A stretch of DNA of 6,620 nucleotides from an uncultured Gemmatimonadota bacterium (GTDB lineage Bacteria; Gemmatimonadota; Gemmatimonadetes; Gemmatimonadales; Gemmatimonadaceae), in the NCBI GenBank assembly GCA_903894655.1, contig CAITQY010000696.1:1-6620 (forward strand). Reading direction: 5' to 3'. Under the pieces are notes generated by a model. It had not been told where the DNA came from, did no database searches, and saw only the letters and a program-made list of their open reading frames with translations. The number at the start of each line of letters is the position of its first letter. Within the stretch, counting starts at the first letter, position 1. A program made the position numbers and the translations under genes. Below, in pieces: positions 1 through 6,539 of the stretch.

Positions 1-36
1 ATGATGATGACGATGATGATGATGATGACGATGATG
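1..36. repeat. GAT/GAC trinucleotide microsatellite
   Basis: A run of ATG/GAT triplets with two interspersed C-for-T changes fills the first 36 bases and touches the window edge, so the full length is unknown. In the third forward frame it would encode eleven consecutive aspartates, with both GAT and GAC used. On the other strand it would read as serine, isoleucine or histidine-type repeats. Nothing shows that it is translated. Such tracts are uncommon in GC-rich bacterial chromosomes and sit here at the edge of a compositionally odd region. Confidence 0.8.
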
Positions 37-647
37 TCTTGTTTTGTGCCAGTGACGCGTTGCACAGCTGTGCTGCAGAGCTTGTTCATGCTGCATGTGG
101 GCATTTAGCGTCTGCGATCCTCTTATATGTGGTCATCTCCACCAGCATTTACAGCATTGTTTTTTTATCATCAAGTTATTGTTATTGCGTCGCTGCTCTG
201 CCCAACGCATTGTCTGGGCAAATTTGGAACATGCGACGGCGTGTCACCTCGCTTCGTCGCGTGCAGCTCTTGTTACACGCATTCAAGTGTTTGTTTTATT
301 GCATACTTCATAAATAAGACAAATGTCACAGTTGGCTCAAGCACACGGCTCATTATTCACGTTTCCAGTGTCTCTGAACTCTTGTGTGTTCATATAATGT
401 CTTGTCTCCAAGGCAGCGCAGGATCCGACGTCCAACCCCCGTGATACTGCCCTGCACACGCGTGAGTCAAGTCGCATTCCCCTGCATCGCGCGATGCTGT
501 TGACGTGTGCGGTGGCTCGCGACTCGTCGAATTCGCTCCAAATAAACAACACGCAACGACATGAGCGAGCACGCCAGCGCGTGCGTCACGTGCCTGTAGC
601 CTTATCGAGAACACCCAGGAAACCAAACGAAATGTTGTACGCGATGT
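37..647. other. Gene-poor, AT-richer region of unknown origin
   Basis: About 600 bases with no recognisable gene. Sampled 60-base lines run from roughly 42 to 58 percent GC, clearly below the flanking genes. There are T-rich and A-rich stretches (for example near 160-185, 295-325 and 540-550). The short open frames here are rich in Cys, Ser and His, lack Shine-Dalgarno sequences and match no family I know. The frame open from the window edge to 317 would give an Asp tract followed by a hydrophobic stretch, and it may be chance. Small structures seen are a 12-bp palindrome at 62-73, an inverted repeat 199-204/215-220 and a 6-bp hairpin at 569-584. I see no transposase, integrase, tRNA, intron domain or obvious promoter. 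It could be foreign DNA, an insertion remnant, an unrecognised structured RNA or contaminating sequence joined during assembly. Confidence 0.6.
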
Positions 648-659
648 AGCCGTCAGCTG

Positions 660-1190
660 TTGCGGCGCGTGCGGCGGGCGACCATCGCCCGCAAGCGCGT
701 GCAGCTGTTCAAGTCGCATCTCGACGACCGGTACGCCGGGTTATGGAATATCTCCAGCCACGACCGGCGGACCTTCGAGGCGATTCCGGTCGACTCGTCG
801 GCCCAGATTCTCCTGCGTCTCGATCCAATGGCGCAGGTCATTGCCATCGACGAGGCGCAGTTTCTCGACGCCGGCATCGTGCAGATGGCATCGAGTTTGG
901 CCGACCGCGGCCGACGGGTCATTCTCGCCGGCATCGACAGTGATTTCCGCGGCGAACCGTTCGGTCCGATGCCGCAGCTGATGGCCGTCGCGGAAATGGT
1001 CGACAAGTTGCATGCCATCTGCGTGTTGTGCGGATCGCCGGCGAGTCGCAATCAGCGACTGATCGGCGGAAAACCCGCTCCGTACGACTCGCCCACGATC
1101 ATGGTTGGGGCGGCCGATTCGTACGAAGCGCGCTGCCGCGCCTGCCATGTCGTGCCGCGCCCCACCGAAGGGCAGCAGCAGCTGCTGTAG
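660..1190 (+). CDS. tdk: Thymidine kinase (type II), N-terminus with P-loop missing
   Basis: Thymidine kinase phosphorylates thymidine with ATP in the cytosolic salvage route to dTMP. From the TTG at 660 the protein is 176 residues and matches the family from just after the P-loop to the C-terminus. Visible features are the basic helix with RKRVQLFKSH (11-20), a Walker B-like IDEAQF with the presumed catalytic Glu at 65, DFRGEPFGPMPQLM (95-108), zinc-ligand pairs CVLC (121-124) and CRAC (159-162), and the substrate-binding lasso PYDSPTIMVG (141-150). The family normally starts with about 20-25 more residues carrying an MFSGKS-type ATP-binding loop. The frame is open back to the TAG at 597-599, but those codons encode nothing like it, and I found no P-loop in the other frames of the adjacent sequence. 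There is no convincing Shine-Dalgarno sequence at 660. Family identity is near certain. Activity is very unlikely as written, so it is either a pseudogene or half of a chimeric assembly. It converges on the downstream kinase gene with a 17-bp gap. Confidence 0.9.
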   Translation: MRRVRRATIARKRVQLFKSHLDDRYAGLWNISSHDRRTFEAIPVDSSAQILLRLDPMAQVIAIDEAQFLDAGIVQMASSLADRGRRVILAGIDSDFRGEPFGPMPQLMAVAEMVDKLHAICVLCGSPASRNQRLIGGKPAPYDSPTIMVGAADSYEARCRACHVVPRPTEGQQQLL

Positions 1191-1207
1191 TCAGCCGCGG
1201 CGAACCG

Positions 1208-4200
1208 TCAGCTCGTCGCGCGCGCCAGTGCCAGCGCCAGCGCATCGGCGAGCTGGCCACGAGTGAACGGTTTACTCACGAAGGGTATGCGCCGCGCCTC
1301 GATCGCGGTGCGCGCCTCCTCGTGCACGCTGTAGCCGCTGACCGCCACCATCGGCAGCGATGGATAGCGGGTGGCCACGATCTCCAACAGCTCGAGGCCG
1401 CTCATGCCCGGCATGGTCAGGTCGGTGATCATGAGGGCGACGTTGGCGGCATGCGACTCCAGCACGGCCAACGCGTGCTGCCCCGACGACGCCACCACGA
1501 CCGCGTGCCCCAGCTTCTCCAGCATGCGCCGACTCAAATCAAGGAGCATCGGATCGTCATCGACCAGCAGAATGCTGTGGGCCGCAAGCGCGGCGAGCGG
1601 TGTGATGGCGAGCACGTCGTGCGGAGTGATTCTCGGCGACGACAACCGGGTGCCCTGCAGTTCCGGTAGCAAGGCGGACGGGAAGAACAGGCGCAGCGTC
1701 GTCCCCTCGTCTGCCACGGAATCACACTCGATGAATCCGCGGCTCTGATGCACGAGGCCATGGACGGACGCCAGCCCCATCCCCTTGTTCGTACCGAACT
1801 CCTGGGTCGAGAAAAACGGCTCGAAGAGTCGTGCCGTGATGTCGTCTCGCATGCCGGTGCCCGTGTCGGAGACCGACAGCACCGCGAACTGGCGCGGCGG
1901 ATCGCCGACCGGCGCCTGGGGGTGCCGCACCATCACGGCAGCCGTCGCCATCGACAGCGTTCCACTGGCGGCCTTGGCCATCATCGAGGCACTCGCATTG
2001 TCCACGAGGGCGCGCAGCGCATCGAGCAGGCCGGCGCGGTCGATGACGGCCGTGACCGGCCCATCACTGAGGTCGAGGCGCACGCCGATCGAGAGCGGGA
2101 CCTCTTCGCGAATGATGAGCAACTGCTCGCGCAGCAACTGATTGAGCTCGACCGCTTCCGCGCGCAGCATCTGCCGGCGTCCCACCGCGAGGAGGCGGCG
2201 TGTCAGTTCTTCGGCGCGGTCCGTGGCGCGCTCGATCACATCGAGATCGGCGGCGTACGGCGACGTCGAACTCACGCTTTCGCGCAGGAAGGCCGTCGAG
2301 CCGCGAATCACGGTGAGCAGATTGTTGAAGTCGTGGGCGATCCCGCCGGCCAGCTGACCGACCGCCTCCAGTTTTTGCGCCTGCCGCAGGCGTTCTTCAG
2401 AACTCCGCGCGTCCGTCACGTCGGTGAAGACGGCCACGGACGCGTACGGCCGCTGTTCACCCGCGCGGACGAGGGGATCCGCTGTAACATTCAGCCAGCC
2501 GAACGCCCCCGTGCCCCGCTGCACGCCCATCAGCACCCTGGGCTGACTTTGGCCCGTCTGCAGGGCAATCAGGGCGGGATGCGTCTCTGGAGGCCACGGC
2601 GTACCGTCTTCATGCACCGCGCTCCAGTCACGATCGATTGGCTTGAGGCCCAGCAATTGCGCCCCCGACAAGCCGAGAATGCGTTCGGCGCTCGGGTTGT
2701 AGGCGCGAATCGCCCCGGTGTCATCGTGCACCACCACGCCTTCCTGCATGCCGGCGATGACGGCGCGAAAGCGCGCTTCCGACTCGCGCAGCTCCCGTTC
2801 AGCGCGCACGCGATCGGTCGTATCCTGAATGATGACGTGCAGCACACGGCGCCCGGCGATCGCAACGACGCCGATGAAGGCCTCCACCTGACGGAGCTCG
2901 CCATTCGCCACGCGATGCTCGCGCTCCACGCGCAGCCCCGTGCCGGTGGCAATGGCCGACGTGGTGTCGCGCCAATGCTCGAGCGCGACCGCTTCGAGGT
3001 CGGTGACGTACATCGCACGCATCGTGTCGCGCGGCCAGCCATAGAACGTGACGGCCGCCGGGTTCACATCGACGATGCGTGCCGTCTCGATGTCCGCGAG
3101 GAGCTGGACGGTCCCGTTGTTCTCGAAGAGTTCACGATGGCGGGCTTCGCTCTCCTCGAGCGCGAGGCGCTCGAGCTCTCGCCGCGTGATATCACGCGAG
3201 GAGATGGCGACGGCATCCGCGAGCACGGGAACGAGCTGTCGCTGCAGCCAACGCATCGGCTGCTCGGCCGTTGGGGCATGCTGCGTGGTTTCCAACGGCT
3301 CGCCGGTGATCAGCACCGAGCAACACTGCTCCCACAGACTCCAGTCGCGGCTGCTCGGAAAGAGGTCCATCAGCGAATGTCCGAGCAGCTCTTCACGGGA
3401 GCGCTTGACCATGTCGGCCGCGCGGGCATTCACGTCGAGAATTTCGAAGCGCACGATCGTCCCATCGGGGGCGCGGTGCGCTTGGGCAATCACAAAGGCG
3501 TCGAGGCCGGCTTCGATGACCCCGCGTAACCGGCTCTCTGATTCGCGCAGGGCCTGCGACGCCGCCGCTTCGTCGGTGACGTTGCGCGCGAGCCCCAGGA
3601 GGTGCGTCGCGAGACCGTTGGCGTCGTAGATGGCCTCGAGGCGCGTTTCAAGCACCAGGCGGCGTCCTTCCAGCGTCACCGCCTCGCGATATGCAATCGG
3701 TTCACCGGACCTGAGCGCCTCGTCGCATCGCGACCGCATCAGCGCGGCCTCCGCCGGCGGGAAAACCTCCTCCGGGGTGCGCTCGAGCAGCTGCCCGGCC
3801 TCGCTTCCGCTCGCCGCCAGATACCGCGCGTTCACCGACTCGCAGCGGAACACCCCGGGCGCGTCGATGCGGAGCAAGAACGCCATTTCGTGCATGTGCT
3901 CCGTGAATATCAGGAGCCGGGCTTCCCGCTGGACGGCCTCGCGCGCGGCCCGTACCCGCGTAGTCACGTCGCGCAGCTGCACCGTGCGAAAAGACTGCCC
4001 GTCGGGAGCGGTGCCCGAGTGCAGGAGCACGTCCCAGACGCGTTCACGTACACCTTCCCCGACCGAGAACTCGCACGGCTGCGTCGCCGCGCCGAGGGTC
4101 GTCGCCTCGAGCCACGCGGAGAACGTGCCATCGCCGACGTGCGTCGCACAGAGTGCGAGCCGTTGTCCCAGGAGCTCGGCGGGCGGCACGCCGATCAGGT

Positions 4201-4447
4201 CACCGGCGGCCGAATTGGCGTCGAGAACACGCCCCTGTTCATCGGTCACGAACAGGGCATCCCCGAGGGCCATGGCGGCCGACAGGAGCAGCGCAGCAGA
4301 GACAGAACGGTCGGAGGGCACGAAGCGGACGCGGTCGATGAAGGACAGCACGGGCGGCGTCGCCGATGCCTGTCGAGAGGAATGTGTCAGGAAATGGGGG
4401 CTAGCGTTAGTAGCCAACCGGGCAATCCCGTGACGGATAGTGACCAT
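1208..4447 (-). CDS. Cytosolic multi-PAS hybrid sensor histidine kinase
   Basis: A 1079-residue hybrid kinase that would sense a signal through PAS domains, autophosphorylate on histidine and pass the phosphate to its own receiver. Five PAS-like repeats lie at roughly 55-165, 175-290, 300-425, 430-545 and 555-680. Each ends in a PAC-like motif such as RDVTTR, RNVTDE, RDITRR, QDTTDR or TDVTDA, with charged linker helices between. The HisKA domain has GGIAHDFNNLL with phospho-acceptor His705. The ATPase has an N-box around Asn817, DTGTGM (861-866), FEPFFST (875-881) and GMGLASVHG (889-897). The receiver has the acidic triad 963-965, Asp1009 in ITDLTMPG, Ser1037 and Lys1059, all intact. I see no membrane segment or signal peptide, so it should be soluble. 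The ligand cannot be inferred. The ATG at 4447 has only a weak AGCAGGG upstream. Residues 1-50 match nothing I know, so a later start is possible. It is divergent from the receiver-like/AraC regulator, a plausible functional partner. Confidence 0.93.
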   Translation of the reverse strand: MVTIRHGIARLATNASPHFLTHSSRQASATPPVLSFIDRVRFVPSDRSVSAALLLSAAMALGDALFVTDEQGRVLDANSAAGDLIGVPPAELLGQRLALCATHVGDGTFSAWLEATTLGAATQPCEFSVGEGVRERVWDVLLHSGTAPDGQSFRTVQLRDVTTRVRAAREAVQREARLLIFTEHMHEMAFLLRIDAPGVFRCESVNARYLAASGSEAGQLLERTPEEVFPPAEAALMRSRCDEALRSGEPIAYREAVTLEGRRLVLETRLEAIYDANGLATHLLGLARNVTDEAAASQALRESESRLRGVIEAGLDAFVIAQAHRAPDGTIVRFEILDVNARAADMVKRSREELLGHSLMDLFPSSRDWSLWEQCCSVLITGEPLETTQHAPTAEQPMRWLQRQLVPVLADAVAISSRDITRRELERLALEESEARHRELFENNGTVQLLADIETARIVDVNPAAVTFYGWPRDTMRAMYVTDLEAVALEHWRDTTSAIATGTGLRVEREHRVANGELRQVEAFIGVVAIAGRRVLHVIIQDTTDRVRAERELRESEARFRAVIAGMQEGVVVHDDTGAIRAYNPSAERILGLSGAQLLGLKPIDRDWSAVHEDGTPWPPETHPALIALQTGQSQPRVLMGVQRGTGAFGWLNVTADPLVRAGEQRPYASVAVFTDVTDARSSEERLRQAQKLEAVGQLAGGIAHDFNNLLTVIRGSTAFLRESVSSTSPYAADLDVIERATDRAEELTRRLLAVGRRQMLRAEAVELNQLLREQLLIIREEVPLSIGVRLDLSDGPVTAVIDRAGLLDALRALVDNASASMMAKAASGTLSMATAAVMVRHPQAPVGDPPRQFAVLSVSDTGTGMRDDITARLFEPFFSTQEFGTNKGMGLASVHGLVHQSRGFIECDSVADEGTTLRLFFPSALLPELQGTRLSSPRITPHDVLAITPLAALAAHSILLVDDDPMLLDLSRRMLEKLGHAVVVASSGQHALAVLESHAANVALMITDLTMPGMSGLELLEIVATRYPSLPMVAVSGYSVHEEARTAIEARRIPFVSKPFTRGQLADALALALARATS

Positions 4448-4481
4448 TGCCCTGCTCGCCGCGTCTTGTGGCTGATGTCAT
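4407..4481 (-). CDS. Possible 24-residue leader ORF overlapping the kinase start
   Basis: On the minus strand an ATG at 4481-4479 is preceded, at a 7-base spacing, by AAAGGAGG (4496-4489), the strongest Shine-Dalgarno sequence in the window. The frame it opens has 24 codons, begins MTSATRRGEQ, ends CPVGY and stops with TAA at 4409-4407. The kinase ATG (4447) lies inside it in a different frame, giving a 41-base overlap. In the kinase frame a TGA overlaps the mini-ORF's ATG (ATGA), so the kinase cannot simply extend up to this site. The likely readings are a leader peptide or translational-coupling ORF feeding ribosomes to the kinase, or a one-base indel (real or sequencing) that has separated the kinase from its true start. 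The peptide resembles nothing I know. Confidence 0.45.
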   Translation of the reverse strand: MTSATRRGEQGNGHYPSRDCPVGY

Positions 4482-4488
4482 TTTCACG

Positions 4489-4496
4489 CCTCCTTT
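4489..4496 (-). promoter_or_regulatory. Strong ribosome binding site AAAGGAGG
   Basis: Read on the minus strand, AAAGGAGG sits 7 bases before the ATG at 4481 and nearly matches the anti-Shine-Dalgarno consensus. It decides for the 24-codon frame, not for the kinase start at 4447, which lies about 40 bases further on and has only weak complementarity upstream. Confidence 0.7.
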
Positions 4497-4515
4497 CCCC
4501 TGAACGGATCGTCGC

Positions 4516-5331
4516 ATGGGTGTAATCGCGACGCTCCTCGCACACGAGCCCCGGCTCGCACGGCTGCGTACCGCCGCGCGCGATCGGTACCGCTTCGTGC
4601 CTTGCGAGGACTGGACGTCTTTGACCCGCGCTTGCGAGCGTGGGCCCGTCAACGTGGTGGTCTTCGATTTATACGTCGACGGCCGCGCGGATTTCGAGCG
4701 GGTGCGCCAGCTGCGCATTCGTGTCCCACGAGCGGCTCTGGTGGCCTACGTGGACATGACGCGTGAGCGGGCCAAGGACATGTTCGACGCCGGTCGTTGC
4801 GGCATCGATGTGCTCGTGGTCGCCGAGGAAACGGATACGCCGCAGATGCTCGTGGCGCTTCTGGATCAGGCCGAAGCGCGGAGTGTCTCGAGCCTGCTCA
4901 AGCCACATCTCGCCGGATTGCGCAGCGTCGTGCGTGACTCCGTGATGCTGTCGGTGACCCGGGCGCACGAGCGCCTGACGCCGGACAGTCTTGCGCGCCT
5001 CATCGCCGTGTCGCGCCGCCTGCTCTCGAAGCGGCTGGAGGGGGCGGAGTTGCCGCCACCGCATCAGCTGCTGACCTGGGGTCGCTTGATCGTGGCCGCG
5101 AGCATGCTGGAGGATGGCTCCCGCAGCGCCGACGGCGTCGCGGGTGCGCTCGACTTCCCGTCGGGCAGCGCCTTCCGGAACACCTGTCAGCGCTATCTCG
5201 GCTGCACGCCACATCAGATTCGTCTGCGCGGCGGGGCCGGCTGGGTGATTCAGGAGCTCCTCGTGAACCGCGAAAAGCGGCGAGAGATCACTGAATCGGA
5301 AGACGACATGCACGAGAGCGCCGCCGCGTAA
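4516..5331 (+). CDS. Receiver-like / AraC-type DNA-binding transcriptional regulator
   Basis: A 271-residue protein with two parts. Residues 1-~115 look like a receiver fold: VVVFD (47-51) gives an Asp51 at the usual phosphorylation position, followed by hydrophobic strands at 74-79 and 97-102. The acidic pair normally at the end of strand 1 is replaced by AHEP (9-12), and the KP motif is replaced by VVAEET, so standard phosphorylation is doubtful. Residues ~150-228 resemble an AraC-type domain with two helix-turn-helices. The first is around LTPDSLARLIAVSRRLLSKRL (154-174) and the second is GVAGALDFPSGSAFRNTCQRYLGCTPHQIR (197-226), including the family's F-x-S-x-S-A-F-R-x-x-x-x-R-Y pattern. 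The C-terminus is a charged tail. The ATG at 4516 has a weak GGA 7 bases upstream. The gene is divergent from the hybrid kinase with 68 bp between starts, so it may act as that kinase's output or regulate it. The targets are unknown. Confidence 0.82.
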   Translation: MGVIATLLAHEPRLARLRTAARDRYRFVPCEDWTSLTRACERGPVNVVVFDLYVDGRADFERVRQLRIRVPRAALVAYVDMTRERAKDMFDAGRCGIDVLVVAEETDTPQMLVALLDQAEARSVSSLLKPHLAGLRSVVRDSVMLSVTRAHERLTPDSLARLIAVSRRLLSKRLEGAELPPPHQLLTWGRLIVAASMLEDGSRSADGVAGALDFPSGSAFRNTCQRYLGCTPHQIRLRGGAGWVIQELLVNREKRREITESEDDMHESAAA

Positions 5332-5355
5332 CGTGGTGCCGTGATCACCGTCGCA

Positions 5356-5388
5356 CCAAAGGGCTCCGGACTCTCCGGAGCCCTTTGG
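5356..5388 (+). terminator. Perfect 15-bp hairpin between regulator and coaE
   Basis: The arms CCAAAGGGCTCCGGA (5356-5370) and TCCGGAGCCCTTTGG (5374-5388) are exact complements around a CTC loop. It begins 24 bases after the regulator's stop codon, a normal place for an intrinsic terminator. Neither strand has a T-tract after it, only CGTTGGTGG on the plus side. It ends 20 bases before the coaE ATG, leaving almost no room for a promoter in between, so it may be a U-tract-less terminator with read-through or a structure in the coaE leader. Confidence 0.75.
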
Positions 5389-5408
5389 CGTTGGTGGTAA
5401 GTTTCCGC

Positions 5409-6038
5409 ATGCTCCACCTCGCACTCACCGGAAACATCGCCAGCGGCAAGAGTAGCGTGGCCTCGCTGCTGGAGGCCCACGGGGCGACGATCATCGATGC
5501 CGACCTCCTGGCGCGTGAAGCGGTGCGTCCGGGCTCCGCAGCCCTCGAGGCCATCGTCGATCGCTTCGGCCCATCGGTGTTACAGGCGGACGGCACGCTC
5601 GACCGGCCGGCCCTGCGCCGCCACGTCTTTCGGGACCCGGTCGCGCGCGACGCGCTCAACGCCATCGTACACCCGGCCGTCGCCCGGCTGCGCGACGAGC
5701 AGCTGAGCACGGCGAAGCGTCGCGGCGACGCGGTGGTCATTTCCGACATCCCCCTGCTCTTCGAAGTCGGACTCGAGCATGCATTCGATGGGGTGATCCT
5801 GGTTGACGCGCCCGAGCCGGAGCGGCTCGAGCGCCTCCAGCGCGACCGCGGGCTGTCCCGCGACGAGGCCCGGGCGATGATCGATGCGCAGTGGCCCTCC
5901 GCACGGAAACGAGCGGGCGCGACCTGGATCATCGACAACGACGGCTCACGCGAGCAGCTTCCGCTACGCGTCGCCGCACTCTGGCAGACGATTCAGGCGC
6001 TTCCCCTCCGTGGCTCCGCTACGGATACTTCATTGTGA
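5409..6038 (+). CDS. coaE: Dephospho-CoA kinase
   Basis: Catalyses the last step of coenzyme A synthesis, phosphorylating the 3'-hydroxyl of dephospho-CoA with ATP in the cytosol. The 209-residue product has the usual family length. Motifs are the P-loop GNIASGKSS (8-16), the DADLLAR segment (30-36) with the substrate-site Asp, AIVHPAV (85-91), the ISDIPLLFEVGLE lid region (111-123), VILVDAPEPERLERLQRDRGLS (119-region onward, ending at 150), and IIDNDGS near the C-terminus (174-180). The ATG at 5409 is chosen because the P-loop strand MLHLALTGN starts there. The in-frame TTG at 5385 lies inside the hairpin's 3' arm and adds only eight unconserved residues. The upstream GGTGG is a weak ribosome binding site with long spacing. 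gcvH follows after 28 bases, so the two are probably co-transcribed. No key residue appears to be missing. Confidence 0.95.
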   Translation: MLHLALTGNIASGKSSVASLLEAHGATIIDADLLAREAVRPGSAALEAIVDRFGPSVLQADGTLDRPALRRHVFRDPVARDALNAIVHPAVARLRDEQLSTAKRRGDAVVISDIPLLFEVGLEHAFDGVILVDAPEPERLERLQRDRGLSRDEARAMIDAQWPSARKRAGATWIIDNDGSREQLPLRVAALWQTIQALPLRGSATDTSL

Positions 6039-6057
6039 TCGTTTCTTTTCCCCATCT

Positions 6058-6061
6058 GGAG
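6058..6061 (+). promoter_or_regulatory. Ribosome binding site fixing the GTG start of gcvH
   Basis: GGAG lies 5 bases before the GTG at 6067. The same frame is open far upstream inside coaE, so this site and the family N-terminus (IPADLRYTKEHEY) decide the start. Confidence 0.65.
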
Positions 6062-6066
6062 TCCTC

Positions 6067-6453
6067 GTGTCGAACATCCCCGCCGATCTGCGCTACACCA
6101 AGGAACACGAATACATCCGCGCTACCGACACCGCCGCGATCGTCGCGATCGGGATCACGGATTTCGCGCAGGGTGAGTTGGGCGATATCGTGTACGTCGA
6201 ACTGCCCAAGGTCGGCGCGACCTACGGATCGCACGACGTGTTCGGCACCGTCGAAGCGGTGAAGGCCGTGTCGGAGCTGTACATGCCGGTGGCCGGCGAA
6301 GTGGTCGAGATCAACGGCCGCCTCGACGGCGAGCCGGCTCTGATCAACACGGACCCGTACGGCGACGGCTGGATGATCAAGGTGCGCGTCGCGGCCGGCG
6401 GTGACGCGGGACTGCTCTCGGCTGACGAGTACAAGGGCGTGGTGGGCGAGTAG
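6067..6453 (+). CDS. gcvH: Glycine cleavage system H protein
   Basis: A small lipoyl carrier that shuttles the methylamine intermediate between the P, T and L proteins of the glycine cleavage system in the cytosol. It is 128 residues, the standard length. The N-terminus IPADLRYTKEHEYI (4-17) is typical, ITDFAQGELGDIVYVELPKVG (30-50) is the conserved core, and GTVEAVKAVSELYMP (60-74) carries the lipoylated lysine at 66. NTDPYGDGWMIKV (94-106) matches the conserved C-terminal part. The start is a GTG with a good GGAG upstream. The gene follows coaE by 28 bases, suggesting a shared transcript, and is followed by an intrinsic terminator. The gcvT or gcvP genes often found beside gcvH are not in this window, so the partner enzymes must be encoded elsewhere. 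Confidence 0.97.
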   Translation: MSNIPADLRYTKEHEYIRATDTAAIVAIGITDFAQGELGDIVYVELPKVGATYGSHDVFGTVEAVKAVSELYMPVAGEVVEINGRLDGEPALINTDPYGDGWMIKVRVAAGGDAGLLSADEYKGVVGE

Positions 6454-6484
6454 TTCTGTTTGTTGGCTGGATCGTGGTACGCGG

Positions 6485-6519
6485 GGCCCCGGGCTGTATG
6501 CTCGGGGCCTTGTTGCTTT
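6485..6519 (+). terminator. Intrinsic terminator after gcvH
   Basis: The arms GGCCCCGGGC (6485-6494) and GCTCGGGGCC (6500-6509) pair over ten bases with one G-T wobble around a TGTAT loop. They are followed by the T-rich TTGTTGCTTT. The hairpin starts 31 bases after the gcvH stop and would end the coaE-gcvH transcript. Confidence 0.85.
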
Positions 6520-6539
6520 CGGCACGTGCGTTGGGTGCG

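Noticed and set aside
231..290. Weak resemblance of the upstream region (RRRVTSLRRVQL in one frame) to the start of the tdk fragment (RRVRRATIARKRVQL)
   Set aside because: I considered a duplicated tdk 5' end, but the match is limited to Arg/Val-rich words and CGCGTGCAGCT, and no P-loop precedes it. It is probably coincidence.
127..444. Open frames of 70-105 codons in the AT-richer region as genes
   Set aside because: There are overlapping frames on both strands with no ribosome sites, Cys/Ser/His-rich composition and no family resemblance.
653..1148. Minus-strand frames opposite tdk
   Set aside because: The plus strand carries conserved thymidine kinase motifs along the whole stretch, and the minus frames show none.
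1176..1187. Palindrome CAGCAGCTGCTG at the end of tdk as a possible terminator
   Set aside because: It has no loop and no T-tract, and it is explained by the Gln-Gln-Leu-Leu codons of the C-terminus.
1748..3529. 593-codon open frame on the plus strand opposite the hybrid kinase
   Set aside because: It is a mirror frame of a GC-rich gene. The product is rich in Arg, His and Gly without any domain, while the opposite strand has clear PAS, kinase and receiver motifs.
3602..4525. 307-codon plus-strand frame opposite the kinase N-terminal half
   Set aside because: This is the same antisense shadow effect. It has no ribosome site or recognisable motif and it overlaps the divergent regulator start.
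5385..5408. Upstream TTG start for coaE adding eight residues
   Set aside because: It lies in the 3' arm of the hairpin, has no Shine-Dalgarno sequence and adds residues not expected before the MLHLALTGN strand.
4669..5424. 251-codon minus-strand frame opposite the AraC-type regulator
   Set aside because: It is antisense to a gene with recognisable family motifs, its composition is shadow-like, and it crosses the hairpin at 5356-5388.
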